Shown here: one piece after another, positions 17,628-26,474 of the stretch
How the letters are laid out: each line of letters begins with the position of its first letter
Numbering within the stretch: the first letter of the stretch is position 1
From: an uncultured Pelagibacteraceae bacterium
GTDB lineage: Bacteria > Pseudomonadota > Alphaproteobacteria > Pelagibacterales > AG-422-B15
DNA length: 64,000 nt
Direction of reading: 5' to 3'
NCBI GenBank assembly: GCA_902547315.1
Contig: CACCND010000001.1
Location: forward strand, 124,001-188,000
Translations under genes and position numbers: made by a program
Notes under the pieces: model-generated
What the model saw: the letters and a program-made list of their open reading frames with translations, nothing else
What the model was told of the DNA's origin: nothing
Database searches by the model: none

Positions 17628-18904
17628 ATTTAACCTATCACTGGGCCGGTTTCTCAGCTTTAGTTGTCTTTGTAATCGCTTATGCATTTGTGATGGCAGA
17701 AGAATTCACTCATTTGAGAAAATCAAAACCGGTTGTACTTGCGGCTGGTTTAATATGGGGAATGATTGCAATTGCATATTCCAACACTTCTCATTACGAA
17801 ATGGTTGAACATGAAATTAGACACAGCTTTCTAGAATATACAGAACTTGCTTTTTTCCTCTTAGTTGCAATGACATATATAAATGCTCTTGAAGAACGCA
17901 ATGTGTTTAATTCTCTTAAGTCATGGTTAATTAAAAATCAATTTAGTTACAGACAATTATTCTGGATTACAGGCGTATTAGCATTTTTCTTGTCTCCATT
18001 AGCTGATAATCTAACAACTGCTTTAGTGTTATGTGCAGTTGTAGTAGCTGTAGGTTCATCAAGTCCTAAGTTTGTTGGATTAGCCTGCGTGAATATTGTT
18101 GTCGCTGCAAATGCAGGTGGTGCATTTAGTCCTTTTGGCGATATTACAACTTTGATGGTATGGCAAGCTGGTCAGTTAGACTTTTTACAATTCTTTGCTT
18201 TGGTTATTCCATCTGTTGTAAATTATATTATTCCTGCAAGCATAATGCACTTTTTCGTTTCAGATCATAAGCCCGATGTTGCGGAGACAAGCGTAACAAT
18301 CAAATATGGTGGAAAGACAATTATTCTACTTGGTCTTTTAACAATTGTAACTGCTGTAAGTTTTCACAATTTTTTACATCTTCCTCCAGTGTTTGGAATG
18401 ATGACTGGTCTGGCATACTTACAGCTCTATAGTTTTTATATTAAAATAAGTGTTAAAGAAATTGAGGAGCAAAAATATGATTTCTTCGAGAATGTTGCAC
18501 GTGTTGAGTGGGATACATTATTATTTTTCTTTGGTGTAATTCTATCTGTTGGAGGCCTGGGCTTCATAGGATATCTAGAATACGTATCAGAATTTATGTA
18601 CACAGACTTGGGTGCAACAACTGCCAATGTCTTAGTTGGAATACTCTCAGCTATTGTAGACAATATCCCAGTGATGTTTGCAGTATTAACAATGGAACCT
18701 GCGATGCCAGACTCACAATGGCTGCTTGTTACTTTAACTGCTGGTGTGGGCGGCAGCATGTTGTCTATAGGATCTGCAGCAGGCGTAGCTTTAATGGGTC
18801 AGTCAAGAGGCATGTATACTTTCTTTGGTCATTTAAAATGGACACCGATTATAGCAATTGGATACTTTGCAAGTGTCTATGTGCATATATTGATAAATTT
18901 TTAA
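17612..18904 (+). CDS. nhaD: Na+/H+ antiporter, NhaD type
   Basis: The 430-residue inner-membrane protein has about twelve hydrophobic segments and NhaD/ion-transporter superfamily motifs: FLSPLADNLTTALVLCAVV, VVAANAGGAFSPFGDITTLMVW, and GILSAIVDNIPVMFAVLTM. The repeated SPxxDNLT / SAIVDNIP-like hairpin motifs are the transport signature. It exports Na+ for H+, which fits a marine cell. Its ATG lies 16 bases before the thiP stop, with GGTAAG as ribosome binding site, so it is translationally coupled to thiP and seems to sit in the TPP-riboswitch operon. Confidence 0.93.
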   Translation: MEHSLDLTYHWAGFSALVVFVIAYAFVMAEEFTHLRKSKPVVLAAGLIWGMIAIAYSNTSHYEMVEHEIRHSFLEYTELAFFLLVAMTYINALEERNVFNSLKSWLIKNQFSYRQLFWITGVLAFFLSPLADNLTTALVLCAVVVAVGSSSPKFVGLACVNIVVAANAGGAFSPFGDITTLMVWQAGQLDFLQFFALVIPSVVNYIIPASIMHFFVSDHKPDVAETSVTIKYGGKTIILLGLLTIVTAVSFHNFLHLPPVFGMMTGLAYLQLYSFYIKISVKEIEEQKYDFFENVARVEWDTLLFFFGVILSVGGLGFIGYLEYVSEFMYTDLGATTANVLVGILSAIVDNIPVMFAVLTMEPAMPDSQWLLVTLTAGVGGSMLSIGSAAGVALMGQSRGMYTFFGHLKWTPIIAIGYFASVYVHILINF

Positions 18905-18910
18905 CTCAGG

Positions 18911-19456
18911 ATGAGAGTATTTTTAACTTTTTGCCTTATATTTCTCTTAAACACAGGAGCCTTAATGTCAGAAAATGCATATAGTTATTCTTTTAAAGAT
19001 ATTAATGAAGAAGATATGATTAACCTGTCTGACTACAAAGGTAAAACGCTGGTTATTGTAAACACTGCAAGTTTATGTGGTTTTACTTATCAATACGATG
19101 GGCTACAAAAACTCTATGATGACTATAAAGATCAAGGTCTGGTTGTATTGGGTGTTCCATCAAATGATTTTGGAAATCAAGAATCAGGTACAAATAGTGA
19201 AGTAAAGGAATTTTGTGAAAGTACTTTTAGTATAACATTTCCTCTTACAGAAAAAAATGTTGTCAAAGGCAAAGATGCTCATCCATTTTTCAAATGGTCC
19301 AAAAAAGAATTAGGTTTTATCGGAGGAGTTCCTAGGTGGAATTTTCATAAAATTATAATAGGTAAAGATGGCAATGCAATTGCGGGCTATACCGCATTAA
19401 CTCGTCCATCCTCAAAAAAATTTATAAGTGAAATAGAAAAAGCTCTTCAGCTTTAA
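18911..19456 (+). CDS. Glutathione peroxidase family protein, probably exported
   Basis: The 181-residue thiol peroxidase has the active-site motif VNTASLCGFTYQYDGLQKLY, with cysteine where animal enzymes have selenocysteine, then VLGVPSNDFGNQESGT (catalytic Gln), FPLTEKNVVKG and RWNFHKIIIGKDG (catalytic Trp/Asn). The first 18-25 residues (MRVFLTFCLIFLLNTGALM) look like a signal peptide, as in other marine members. An alternative start at 18965 has a strong AGGAG five bases upstream and would give a cytoplasmic form. It reduces peroxides using thioredoxin or glutathione. It lies 6 bases after nhaD and 15 before the photolyase-related gene. Confidence 0.9.
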   Translation: MRVFLTFCLIFLLNTGALMSENAYSYSFKDINEEDMINLSDYKGKTLVIVNTASLCGFTYQYDGLQKLYDDYKDQGLVVLGVPSNDFGNQESGTNSEVKEFCESTFSITFPLTEKNVVKGKDAHPFFKWSKKELGFIGGVPRWNFHKIIIGKDGNAIAGYTALTRPSSKKFISEIEKALQL

Positions 19457-19471
19457 TTCCTTTAATTACTT

Positions 19472-20950
19472 ATGAGTGATCTTTTTATTATTCTAGGAAA
19501 TCAGCTTTTTGATCCAAAACATCTAAGTAAATATAAAAAGAATAAGATATTCATGTGTGAGGATCTTGGTCTGTGTTCATATGAAAAACATCATAAGCTA
19601 AAAATTCTACAGTTTCTTTCCTCTATGAGGAGTTACCGAGATTTTTTAATAAAGAAAGGTTTTTCAGTTGACTATTATGACTGTCAAAACAATTTTGAAA
19701 AAAAGTATGAAGATAAATTAGAAAAATCTATAAAAAAACATAAAATAAATAAAGTAAGCCACTTTGAGATCGAAGACACGCCATTCGAAAAACGTATTAA
19801 AAAATTTATTATACAAAAAAATCTTGAACATAACGTAATACAAACACCTATGTTTCTTAATTCACGTGATGATTTTCAAAAATATCTGTCAAAACAAAAA
19901 AAGCCTTTCATGGCAACTTATTATAAAGAAAGTAGATTAAAATTTGACTTACTAATTAAAAACGGAAAACCTGTCGGCGGCAAATGGAGCTTTGATAAAG
20001 ATAATAGAAAAAAACTCCCTCAAGACCTAAAACTTCCAAAACAACCAAAATCAAGTGAAACCAGGCACACAAAACATTTAAAAAACTTCATAGAAGAAAA
20101 ATTTAAAAAACACCCTGGTAGTACAAATAGCTTTTGGCTACCAACAACACACAAAGATGCTTCAGATTGGCTGGACAATTTCATTAAATATAAACTGAAT
20201 TTATTTGGAGACTACGAAGACGCAGTAAGTCAAAGAGATAATATCCTGTTTCATAGCGCATTAAGCCCGCTTATTAATATAGGATTGATTACACCCCAAG
20301 AAATAATTTATAGATTAAAAAAATACAAAGGAAAGATAAGTATAAATTCACTTGAGGGATACATTAGACAAGTTATTGGATGGCGAGAATTTATGAGAGG
20401 TATTTATCATAACTACTCGCCTAAAATGGAATCATCTAATTTTTTTAATCATAAAAGAAAACTCAAAAATGATTGGTATACTGCTGAAACAGGTATACCC
20501 CCTTTAGATCATTCAATTAAAAATGCTCTTAATTTTGGTTGGACGCATCATATTGAACGGCTAATGATACTGTCTAGTTTAATGAACTTGTGTGAAATAC
20601 ACCCAAAATATGTATATAAATGGTTTATGGAAATGTTTGCTGACTCTTCCGAATGGGTGATGGTGCCAAATGTCTATGGTATGGGACTATTTAGTGATGG
20701 AGGCATCTTCGCAACCAAACCATATATTTGTGGTTCAAGCTATTATTTGAAAATGATGGACTTCAAAAAAGGAGAGTGGTGTGAGACTGTCGATGGCTTA
20801 TATTGGAGATTTATAAATAAAAATAGAAAATTCTTTAGTAGCAACCCAAGACTAAATATGATGGTAAATGTATTTGATAAAATGAAACAGGATCGAAAGA
20901 AAAGAATACTACAGAAGGCAGAAATTTTTATCAAAGAACATACAAGCTAA
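19472..20950 (+). CDS. Deoxyribodipyrimidine photolyase-related (DPRP / FeS-BCP family) protein
   Basis: The 492-residue protein belongs to the cryptochrome/photolyase-related family that includes Agrobacterium PhrB, a (6-4) photolyase. It shows the N-terminal domain start FIILGNQLF, the family motif GYIRQVIGWREFMRG, WTHHIERLMILSSLMNL, and MFADSSEWVMVPNVYGMGLFSDGG with TKPYICGSSYYLKMM. The FAD pocket region is thus present. The four cysteines that bind the 4Fe-4S cluster in PhrB are mostly absent: where PhrB has a cysteine-rich insert before the LYW motif, this protein has a shorter stretch with a single cysteine (Cys437). It is last in the TPP-riboswitch cluster. Confidence 0.85.
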   Translation: MSDLFIILGNQLFDPKHLSKYKKNKIFMCEDLGLCSYEKHHKLKILQFLSSMRSYRDFLIKKGFSVDYYDCQNNFEKKYEDKLEKSIKKHKINKVSHFEIEDTPFEKRIKKFIIQKNLEHNVIQTPMFLNSRDDFQKYLSKQKKPFMATYYKESRLKFDLLIKNGKPVGGKWSFDKDNRKKLPQDLKLPKQPKSSETRHTKHLKNFIEEKFKKHPGSTNSFWLPTTHKDASDWLDNFIKYKLNLFGDYEDAVSQRDNILFHSALSPLINIGLITPQEIIYRLKKYKGKISINSLEGYIRQVIGWREFMRGIYHNYSPKMESSNFFNHKRKLKNDWYTAETGIPPLDHSIKNALNFGWTHHIERLMILSSLMNLCEIHPKYVYKWFMEMFADSSEWVMVPNVYGMGLFSDGGIFATKPYICGSSYYLKMMDFKKGEWCETVDGLYWRFINKNRKFFSSNPRLNMMVNVFDKMKQDRKKRILQKAEIFIKEHTS

Positions 20951-20960
20951 GAAAATTTAT

Positions 20961-21143
20961 TTACTCAATCGCATTATCCATATTCATGAGTATAGGTCTT
21001 CCATCATGAGCTGTACTTAGTGGAATAATTTTTCCACCGTACTGCGCACACAAGGTTGGAGCACTTCTTTTCTGATTGCCTAGATTGACCTCAAGATCAA
21101 CTATAATTAGCTTCGCATCTTCAAATGTTTTTAAAATTTTCAT
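20961..21143 (-). CDS. 60-residue unknown protein with strong ribosome binding site
   Basis: I do not recognise this protein. It has 60 residues, begins MKILKTFEDAKLIIVDLEVN and ends with HDGRPILMNMDNAIE. It has one cysteine, no signal peptide and no membrane segment. A near-perfect ribosome binding site, AGGAGG, lies five bases before the ATG, one of the best in the window, which is good evidence that it is translated. It starts 9 bases after the DUF4149 gene and two genes after the alternative oxidase, all on one strand, so it is probably in the same operon. No function can be assigned. Confidence 0.65.
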   Translation of the reverse strand: MKILKTFEDAKLIIVDLEVNLGNQKRSAPTLCAQYGGKIIPLSTAHDGRPILMNMDNAIE

Positions 21144-21152
21144 ATTGTCCTC

Positions 21153-21566
21153 CTAATAAAAATATACAAATACAATAAAGATAGATCCAAAAAGCTGTGA
21201 GATAAATAAAGCTACTGAGAAAAAATGAAGCATTTTGAATTTTTTTTCAGCATCAACGATACCACCTTTAAATTTATCTCTATAAATATTGATTCTAGGA
21301 GTTAGATAAATGAGATTAATTAAAAAGAAAGTAGTAGAAACTAACGATATAATTAGAAAATCAACCATACTAATAACAAAAAAAACAGCACACGATAAAA
21401 TAGTAATGATTAACCCATAAATGAACATTCTGGGAAAAATAACTCGTAATAACTTGCCTGCCTCATCTTCATTTAAAATTGAAAATACAGATGGGGTTAC
21501 AACAGACATGAAAAAAATCATAAATCCAATAATTAAAGAATGTAGAAAAATTCCAAATTCCAACAT
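21153..21566 (-). CDS. DUF4149/TMEM205-like four-helix membrane protein
   Basis: The 137-residue protein has about four hydrophobic segments (MLEFGIFLHSLIIGFMIFF, IYGLIITILSCAVFFVISMV, LVSTTFFLINLIYL, FFSVALFISQLFGSIFIVFV). The loop LLRVIFPRMFIYG and the motif LTPRINIYRD between helices 3 and 4 match the DUF4149/TMEM205 family. The frame is open further upstream inside aox, but Met at 21566, 7 bases after the aox stop, is the natural start. Family function is unknown; position suggests a role with the alternative oxidase, possibly assembly or metal supply, which is inference only. Confidence 0.7.
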   Translation of the reverse strand: MLEFGIFLHSLIIGFMIFFMSVVTPSVFSILNEDEAGKLLRVIFPRMFIYGLIITILSCAVFFVISMVDFLIISLVSTTFFLINLIYLTPRINIYRDKFKGGIVDAEKKFKMLHFFSVALFISQLFGSIFIVFVYFY

Positions 21567-21573
21567 TATAAAT

Positions 21574-22242
21574 TTATTTAGTATTATCTTTTGAAAGTAT
21601 TTCTGTTGAATCTGTATAAGTCTCTTTATGGCCTTTTTGATCAATAAGTGTTACAAATTCATGGTTAACATCACGGTGTCCCATCTCATCGTTTCGAACG
21701 GCAATAATAACATCTTTTAATTTTGCAAACTGTGATAAACCCCAATAATCGATTGCTATCTGAGGTGCTTTAACGTTTTCAATATTTCCGTTTTCAATTT
21801 CATCTAAATATTCTGTATAACTTATAATTGCTTGCTCCTCAAAATAACCCACAATCCTATGGCAGGTACGAGGTGATACCATGTACATGATAAAATAAAG
21901 ATTAAAAAATATTCCTTGCACTATTATCACTAAAAATCTCTCAAAAACTGATGGCTTTGCAATATTAATAAAAGTCATTAAATGCATTCTTTCGTTCTCA
22001 GCTTCATCTAAAAGTGTTTTGATCCAGCCTCTATCTTGCTCCATATTTCTAAGGCTTTTCAAGTGATTAAGCATGCCGGCGACCATTCCAGGAACAGCTG
22101 CTACAGTCTCTAATATAACCGCTCTGTGCCCATAACGTTTTTTAAAGAAAAGATCAGCGAAAAGACGGAGAGCTTTTGTGAATAAAAGAGCTATACGGTC
22201 ACTATTGTTTTCCGGTTTATAGTGTTTAAACATTTCGGTCAT
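21574..22242 (-). CDS. aox: Alternative oxidase (cyanide-insensitive ubiquinol oxidase)
   Basis: The 222-residue protein is a membrane-bound diiron quinol oxidase that reduces O2 to water without pumping protons. All four iron-ligand motifs are visible: [37 protein letters not shown] and [12 protein letters not shown], with Glu and His ligands in the expected order. [13 protein letters not shown] is also typical. It is the first gene of a minus-strand run continuing with the DUF4149 protein and a 60-residue protein. The upstream region holds a 13-base inverted repeat. Bacterial AOX occurs in some marine and other Alphaproteobacteria and lets cells bypass the bc1/aa3 branch. Confidence 0.96.
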   Translation of the reverse strand: MTEMFKHYKPENNSDRIALLFTKALRLFADLFFKKRYGHRAVILETVAAVPGMVAGMLNHLKSLRNMEQDRGWIKTLLDEAENERMHLMTFINIAKPSVFERFLVIIVQGIFFNLYFIMYMVSPRTCHRIVGYFEEQAIISYTEYLDEIENGNIENVKAPQIAIDYWGLSQFAKLKDVIIAVRNDEMGHRDVNHEFVTLIDQKGHKETYTDSTEILSKDNTK

Positions 22243-22298
22243 ACTAAATAGATAATATTTATTTATAGAAATTAAATACTATTTAACAGATGTTTTAC

Positions 22299-22311
22299 TG
22301 ACATTTTGTCA
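22299..22311. promoter_or_regulatory. Inverted repeat upstream of alternative oxidase
   Basis: The plus strand reads TGACATTTTGTCA, a perfect 5-base inverted repeat (TGACA and TGTCA) with a 3-base centre. It lies 57 bases before the aox start, in the gap between aox and tRNA-Glu. An operator for a dimeric regulator is plausible; the regulator is unknown. Confidence 0.4.
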
Positions 22312-22329
22312 CAGATAAGGCCATAGAAG

Positions 22330-22405
22330 TGGCGGTCCCTACGGGATTCGAACCCGTGATCTTCTGGATGAAAACCAGATATCCTAACCGCTAGACGAAG
22401 GGACC
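22330..22405 (-). tRNA. tRNA-Glu (TTC)
   Basis: A complete 76-base tRNA with acceptor stem GGTCCCT/AGGGACC, anticodon TTC in loop TTTTCAT, T arm CGGGTTCGAATCCCG and encoded CCA. It is on the minus strand 47 bases after recJ and 87 bases before aox. Confidence 0.97.
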
Positions 22406-22452
22406 TTATATCTTATTTATATATCTAATAATCGGTCTAAATCAATAATTGA

Positions 22453-24234
22453 TTAACTATTTTGTGGCTCGGAAATATCAATAATATGTATTTGAGGTAT
22501 TTTTTTACCCCCCCACTCATTGATCTTTATTTTGCCGAATAAGCAAACTGATGAACCTTTATTTTTTATTAATTCTTCTCCGAGCTGTGTTTTTGCACTT
22601 CTAAAAGCCATCGCTTCGATAAATTTTCCTCCATCAGATTTAATAAGGCATTTAAAATGCTCCTCACCAATTTGATCAACGGTAGCGAGTATCACATTTT
22701 TAAAAATAAAAGATGGTTCAGGATTCTCTGATCCAAAAGGACCAATTTTTTCAATTTCCCTATGAACATCTAAATTGATTGCTGATGTACTTAAAATGTC
22801 ATCAGCAAATAAAATCTTATTATCTTGAGTATTTATTACTTTATTGATCAATTGCTTTTCAAAAAATTTTTCCAATTCTTCAATCTTTTCAGATTCTATT
22901 GTTAATCCGGCTGCCATAGAGTGTCCTCCGCCTTTTTTAATCAAATTAATTTGAACAGCAGAAATAACTAACTGTCCAAGATCGATGCCTTTTATTGAGC
23001 GTCCGGAACCTTTAGCTTCGCCATTGTTTATCGAGAAAACAATGCTAGGCTTATTAAATTTATCTTTCAGTCGACTTGCAATAATACCAATTACCCCTTC
23101 ATGCCATCCTTCACCAGATACGATCAGTAGTTTATTTTTTAGTTTTTTATCGTCAACTTGGGCGATAGCTTGATCTAAAACATAACTTTCTATTGTACGT
23201 CTCTCAGAATTAAATTTATCTAAATCGTTTGAGATGCTATCGATTTTACTTTTTTCACTTTCAGTTAATAAGTTTGTGCCAAAGTTTGAAAAGCCTAATC
23301 TTCCGCCAGCGTTAATTCTTGGACCAATCTTGAAACCAAGATCATGAACAGATACTTTTGATTTTATATTTGACTTTTCAATCAATGAATTCAAACCTGG
23401 ATTTAATCTTTTTTGTATTACTTCGATTCCCTTTGAAACTAGAATTCGATTTAAACCTTTTAGTGGAACAGCGTCACAAACAGTTCCTAAAGCAACAAGA
23501 TCTAACAAAGCAATAAGGTTTGGTTCTTTAAGATTATTTTTTTTAAACCAATCTTCACGTCTTAATTTCCGGTTAAGTCCGATAATGAACATAAACGTTA
23601 CACCTACTGCAGAAAGATAGTTTAATCCTGAATTATCGTCCATTCGGTTTGGATTTATAATTGCTGTTGCTTTTGGTAGTTTTATTTCTGGAATGTGGTG
23701 ATCTAGGACAACAACATCCATACCTTGCTCTCTCGCATATTCAATTTCAGAAAAGGCCATTGTTCCGCAATCGACGGTAAATATTATTTTCACATCTCTT
23801 TTTTTAAAATTTGAAAAGGTTTGTATACTAGGACCATATCCCTCACTAAATCTATCAGGTATATGGAATTTTAGTCTCATTGAAATTTGCTTGAAATAAT
23901 TAATTAGAGTTGAAGTTGATGTAGAACCATCAACATCATAGTCACCAAATACTGCAATTCGTTCTTTATTTATTATTGCTTGATAAAGTCTTTCGCAGGC
24001 TTTTTCCATGTCTGCTAAAACGTATGGATCAGGTAAACTTTCTTTTAATGAGGGACTTATATACGAAATAATGTCGTCTAAATTTACTTTTCTAATACTA
24101 AGTAATTTCGCAACTAGCGGGCTTACTTCGTAACTTTGTGAAATATGTTCTGTATCTTTTTCGCTATATTCTCTTAAAGACCATTTTTTATTTGTTAGAG
24201 AAAAAAAATCTTCGTCGAAAGAGTCTTTTCTCAT
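22453..24234 (-). CDS. recJ: Single-stranded-DNA-specific exonuclease RecJ
   Basis: This is the 5'-3' single-strand DNA exonuclease used in recombination and mismatch repair; 593 residues is normal. DHH-superfamily motifs are VFGDYDVDGSTSTSTL (about residues 97-112), IFTVDCGTMAF, the DHH motif VVLDHHIPE, and DHHA1 motifs including GEGWHEGVIGIIASR and a GGGHSMAAGLTIE. The C-terminal OB domain contains GPFGSENPEPSF. The order hom-glpX-recJ is conserved in Alphaproteobacteria. It is 3 bases downstream of glpX. Confidence 0.97.
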   Translation of the reverse strand: MRKDSFDEDFFSLTNKKWSLREYSEKDTEHISQSYEVSPLVAKLLSIRKVNLDDIISYISPSLKESLPDPYVLADMEKACERLYQAIINKERIAVFGDYDVDGSTSTSTLINYFKQISMRLKFHIPDRFSEGYGPSIQTFSNFKKRDVKIIFTVDCGTMAFSEIEYAREQGMDVVVLDHHIPEIKLPKATAIINPNRMDDNSGLNYLSAVGVTFMFIIGLNRKLRREDWFKKNNLKEPNLIALLDLVALGTVCDAVPLKGLNRILVSKGIEVIQKRLNPGLNSLIEKSNIKSKVSVHDLGFKIGPRINAGGRLGFSNFGTNLLTESEKSKIDSISNDLDKFNSERRTIESYVLDQAIAQVDDKKLKNKLLIVSGEGWHEGVIGIIASRLKDKFNKPSIVFSINNGEAKGSGRSIKGIDLGQLVISAVQINLIKKGGGHSMAAGLTIESEKIEELEKFFEKQLINKVINTQDNKILFADDILSTSAINLDVHREIEKIGPFGSENPEPSFIFKNVILATVDQIGEEHFKCLIKSDGGKFIEAMAFRSAKTQLGEELIKNKGSSVCLFGKIKINEWGGKKIPQIHIIDISEPQNS

Positions 24235-24237
24235 AGT

Positions 24238-25188
24238 TCAATCTTTTTTGTGATAAGTCTCGATATACTGAGATGAGGCTTCGCCAGTTCTTAGAACTAG
24301 TGAATGGGTTATGTAGTGACTGCTGTCAGATCTTACTCCTCTAACCATAGTACCTTCTGTTACACCTGTAGCAGAAAAGATAATATCGCCGTGTGCAAGT
24401 TCATTAAGATTATATTTTTTTTCTAGATCTTTAATGCCAATCTTTTCAGCTCTGTTTTTTTCATCGTCATTATTGATTACAAGTCTAGTTTGCATTTGAC
24501 CACCAACGCATTGCAGTGCTGCAGCAGCTAAAACTCCTTCAGGAGCTCCACCAATGCCAAGGTAAATATCAACTGGATTATGTTCTTGTGTTGTCATAAT
24601 TACTCCCGCTACATCGCCGTCAGAAATAAGAACAATTTTTGAGCCGATCGTTCTTAAAGACTCAATTATATCATCATGCCTGGATCTTTCTAATACACAG
24701 GCAGTTACTTCACTAATTTTAACTTTTTTAGCTTCTGCGATACTTTTTATGTTGTCCTCAACAGCTGCATCAAGATCTATTACATCTTTTGGAAGACTAC
24801 CGCCAACCGCAATCTTATTCATGTAAGTGTCTGGCGCATAGAGTAACCCTCCTTTTTGAGCTGCAGCTACTACAGATAATGAATTTGGCATACCCTTAGC
24901 TGTAATAGTTGTTCCTTCTAAAGGATCTAAAGCAATATCAACTTCGTGATTTTTACCGGTTCCTACTTCCTCGCCAATATAAAGCATTGGCGCTTCATCT
25001 CTCTCACCTTCACCAATAACAATTCTGCCATTAAAATCAATTGCGTTCAAAGCTGTTCGCATTGCGTCTACAGCAACTTGATCTGCTGCTTTTTCGTCAC
25101 CTAGTCCTATTAATTTAGACGATGCAATTGCAGCCTTTTCCGTTGCGGCTACAATTCCTGATGCATATTGAGTTGATATTACTGTCAT
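24238..25188 (-). CDS. glpX: Class II fructose-1,6-bisphosphatase
   Basis: This enzyme converts fructose 1,6-bisphosphate to fructose 6-phosphate in gluconeogenesis. The 316-residue protein carries GlpX motifs: VIGEGERDEAPMLYIGE (metal and substrate acids), DIALDPLEGTTITAKG and GIGGAPEGVLAAAALQCVGG. The stretch around GVTEGTMVRGV is also family-typical. Its ATG overlaps the hom stop by 4 bases. Gene order hom-glpX-recJ is common in Alphaproteobacteria. No other fructose bisphosphatase is in this window, so it may be the only one, which I cannot confirm. Confidence 0.97.
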   Translation of the reverse strand: MTVISTQYASGIVAATEKAAIASSKLIGLGDEKAADQVAVDAMRTALNAIDFNGRIVIGEGERDEAPMLYIGEEVGTGKNHEVDIALDPLEGTTITAKGMPNSLSVVAAAQKGGLLYAPDTYMNKIAVGGSLPKDVIDLDAAVEDNIKSIAEAKKVKISEVTACVLERSRHDDIIESLRTIGSKIVLISDGDVAGVIMTTQEHNPVDIYLGIGGAPEGVLAAAALQCVGGQMQTRLVINNDDEKNRAEKIGIKDLEKKYNLNELAHGDIIFSATGVTEGTMVRGVRSDSSHYITHSLVLRTGEASSQYIETYHKKD

Positions 25189-26474
25189 AACGAATCTTCA
25201 ATTCTGATAAATTTAACAGATGAGCTTACTTCTGGTAATCTTTTTATCTGTTTTATAGATGATAAAAGCGAAGATTCTTTAACTGTGTGCGTTATCAAAA
25301 TAATTTCAGCAAAATTTGACCTTTTCGATGGCTTTTGAATTATACTTTCGATCGAAATTTTTCTTTTTGATAGAGCTTTTGAAATTTTTGCCATTACCCC
25401 CGCTTTATCTTTGGCTGTAATTCTCAAATAATATGGAAATGACAGATCATCAATTTTCTGAATTTTTAATTTCTTTTTCTTTTTTATTGATACGCCTAAT
25501 GGATAATTATAAGTTCCTCTTATAATGTCCATAAGGTCTGACATAACAGAGGCCCCCGTTGGTCCAGCTCCAGCACCAGGGCCTTCAAAAATATTTTTTC
25601 CAATTACTGAGTCATTTACGACAACAGCATTAATCTCGTTACTCACTTTTGCAATATCTGATTTTAGTTTGACAAAACACGGATGAACTCTTTGCTCAAT
25701 CTTACTTAATTTTTTAGAAGCAACTGATAACAACTTTATTGAGTATCCTAATTCTTTTGCAAAAACAAAATCATATTTATCAATCTTTGTAATACCTTCT
25801 ATAAAAGTAGCTTTAAAATTTATAGGAATGTCAAAAGCAATACTTGATAACAACGTAATCTTATGAGCTGCATCAATGCCCTGAATATCAAATGTAGGAT
25901 CTAACTCAGCAAAACCTTTTTTTTGAGCATCATTCAATACATTTTTAAAATCGCCCGCATTATTCTCCATTTTTGTTAAGATATAGTTACAAGTACCATT
26001 CAAAATACCATAAATTTTGTTTATTTTATTAAGACGCAAGTTTTCTCTTACAGCTTTTACAATTGGTATACCTCCAGCAATAGCTGCTTCATAATTGAGA
26101 CAGACATTATTTTGCTCAGCAATTTTAGATAACTCATTTCCATGTACTGCAAGCAAAGCTTTATTAGCGGTAATTACATGCTTTTTATTTTGGAGTGCTT
26201 TTTTAACAATTTTATATGCTATTCCCTTTGAGCCACCAATTAGCTCAATTAAAATATCTACATTATCATTTGTTGCTAAAGACATTGTATCAGTTGTTAA
26301 CGGCAAAGACTTAACTGATAAACTTCTTTTTTTTCGTAAGTTACTAACAGCAATTTTAATTATACTGATATTTGCAGTTTTTTGAGAGGGTGCTTTAAAA
26401 TTTTTTAATTGTTTGAGAAATCCCGATCCAACTGTTCCTAGCCCTGCGATTCCTACACCATAAGTTTTACTCAT
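25185..26474 (-). CDS. hom: Homoserine dehydrogenase
   Basis: It reduces aspartate semialdehyde to homoserine in the threonine and methionine pathway. The 429-residue protein has an N-terminal nucleotide-binding motif GIAGLGTVGSGFL (residues about 8-20), ITANKALLAVHG, the catalytic region GGIPIVKAVRENL and ILNGTCNYILTKM, GFAELDPTFDIQGIDAAHK, and a C-terminal ACT domain (YYLRITAKDKAGVMAKI). The start at 26474 overlaps the preceding lipoprotein gene (ATGAGTAA) and gives a normal N-terminus; the frame runs eight codons further without support. Product homoserine feeds metY (28881-30194) after acetylation. Confidence 0.97.
   Translation of the reverse strand: MSKTYGVGIAGLGTVGSGFLKQLKNFKAPSQKTANISIIKIAVSNLRKKRSLSVKSLPLTTDTMSLATNDNVDILIELIGGSKGIAYKIVKKALQNKKHVITANKALLAVHGNELSKIAEQNNVCLNYEAAIAGGIPIVKAVRENLRLNKINKIYGILNGTCNYILTKMENNAGDFKNVLNDAQKKGFAELDPTFDIQGIDAAHKITLLSSIAFDIPINFKATFIEGITKIDKYDFVFAKELGYSIKLLSVASKKLSKIEQRVHPCFVKLKSDIAKVSNEINAVVVNDSVIGKNIFEGPGAGAGPTGASVMSDLMDIIRGTYNYPLGVSIKKKKKLKIQKIDDLSFPYYLRITAKDKAGVMAKISKALSKRKISIESIIQKPSKRSNFAEIILITHTVKESSLLSSIKQIKRLPEVSSSVKFIRIEDSL

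Noticed and set aside
18436-18984. Open frames overlapping nhaD on both strands
   Set aside because: Shadow frames; the nhaD frame carries all transport motifs.
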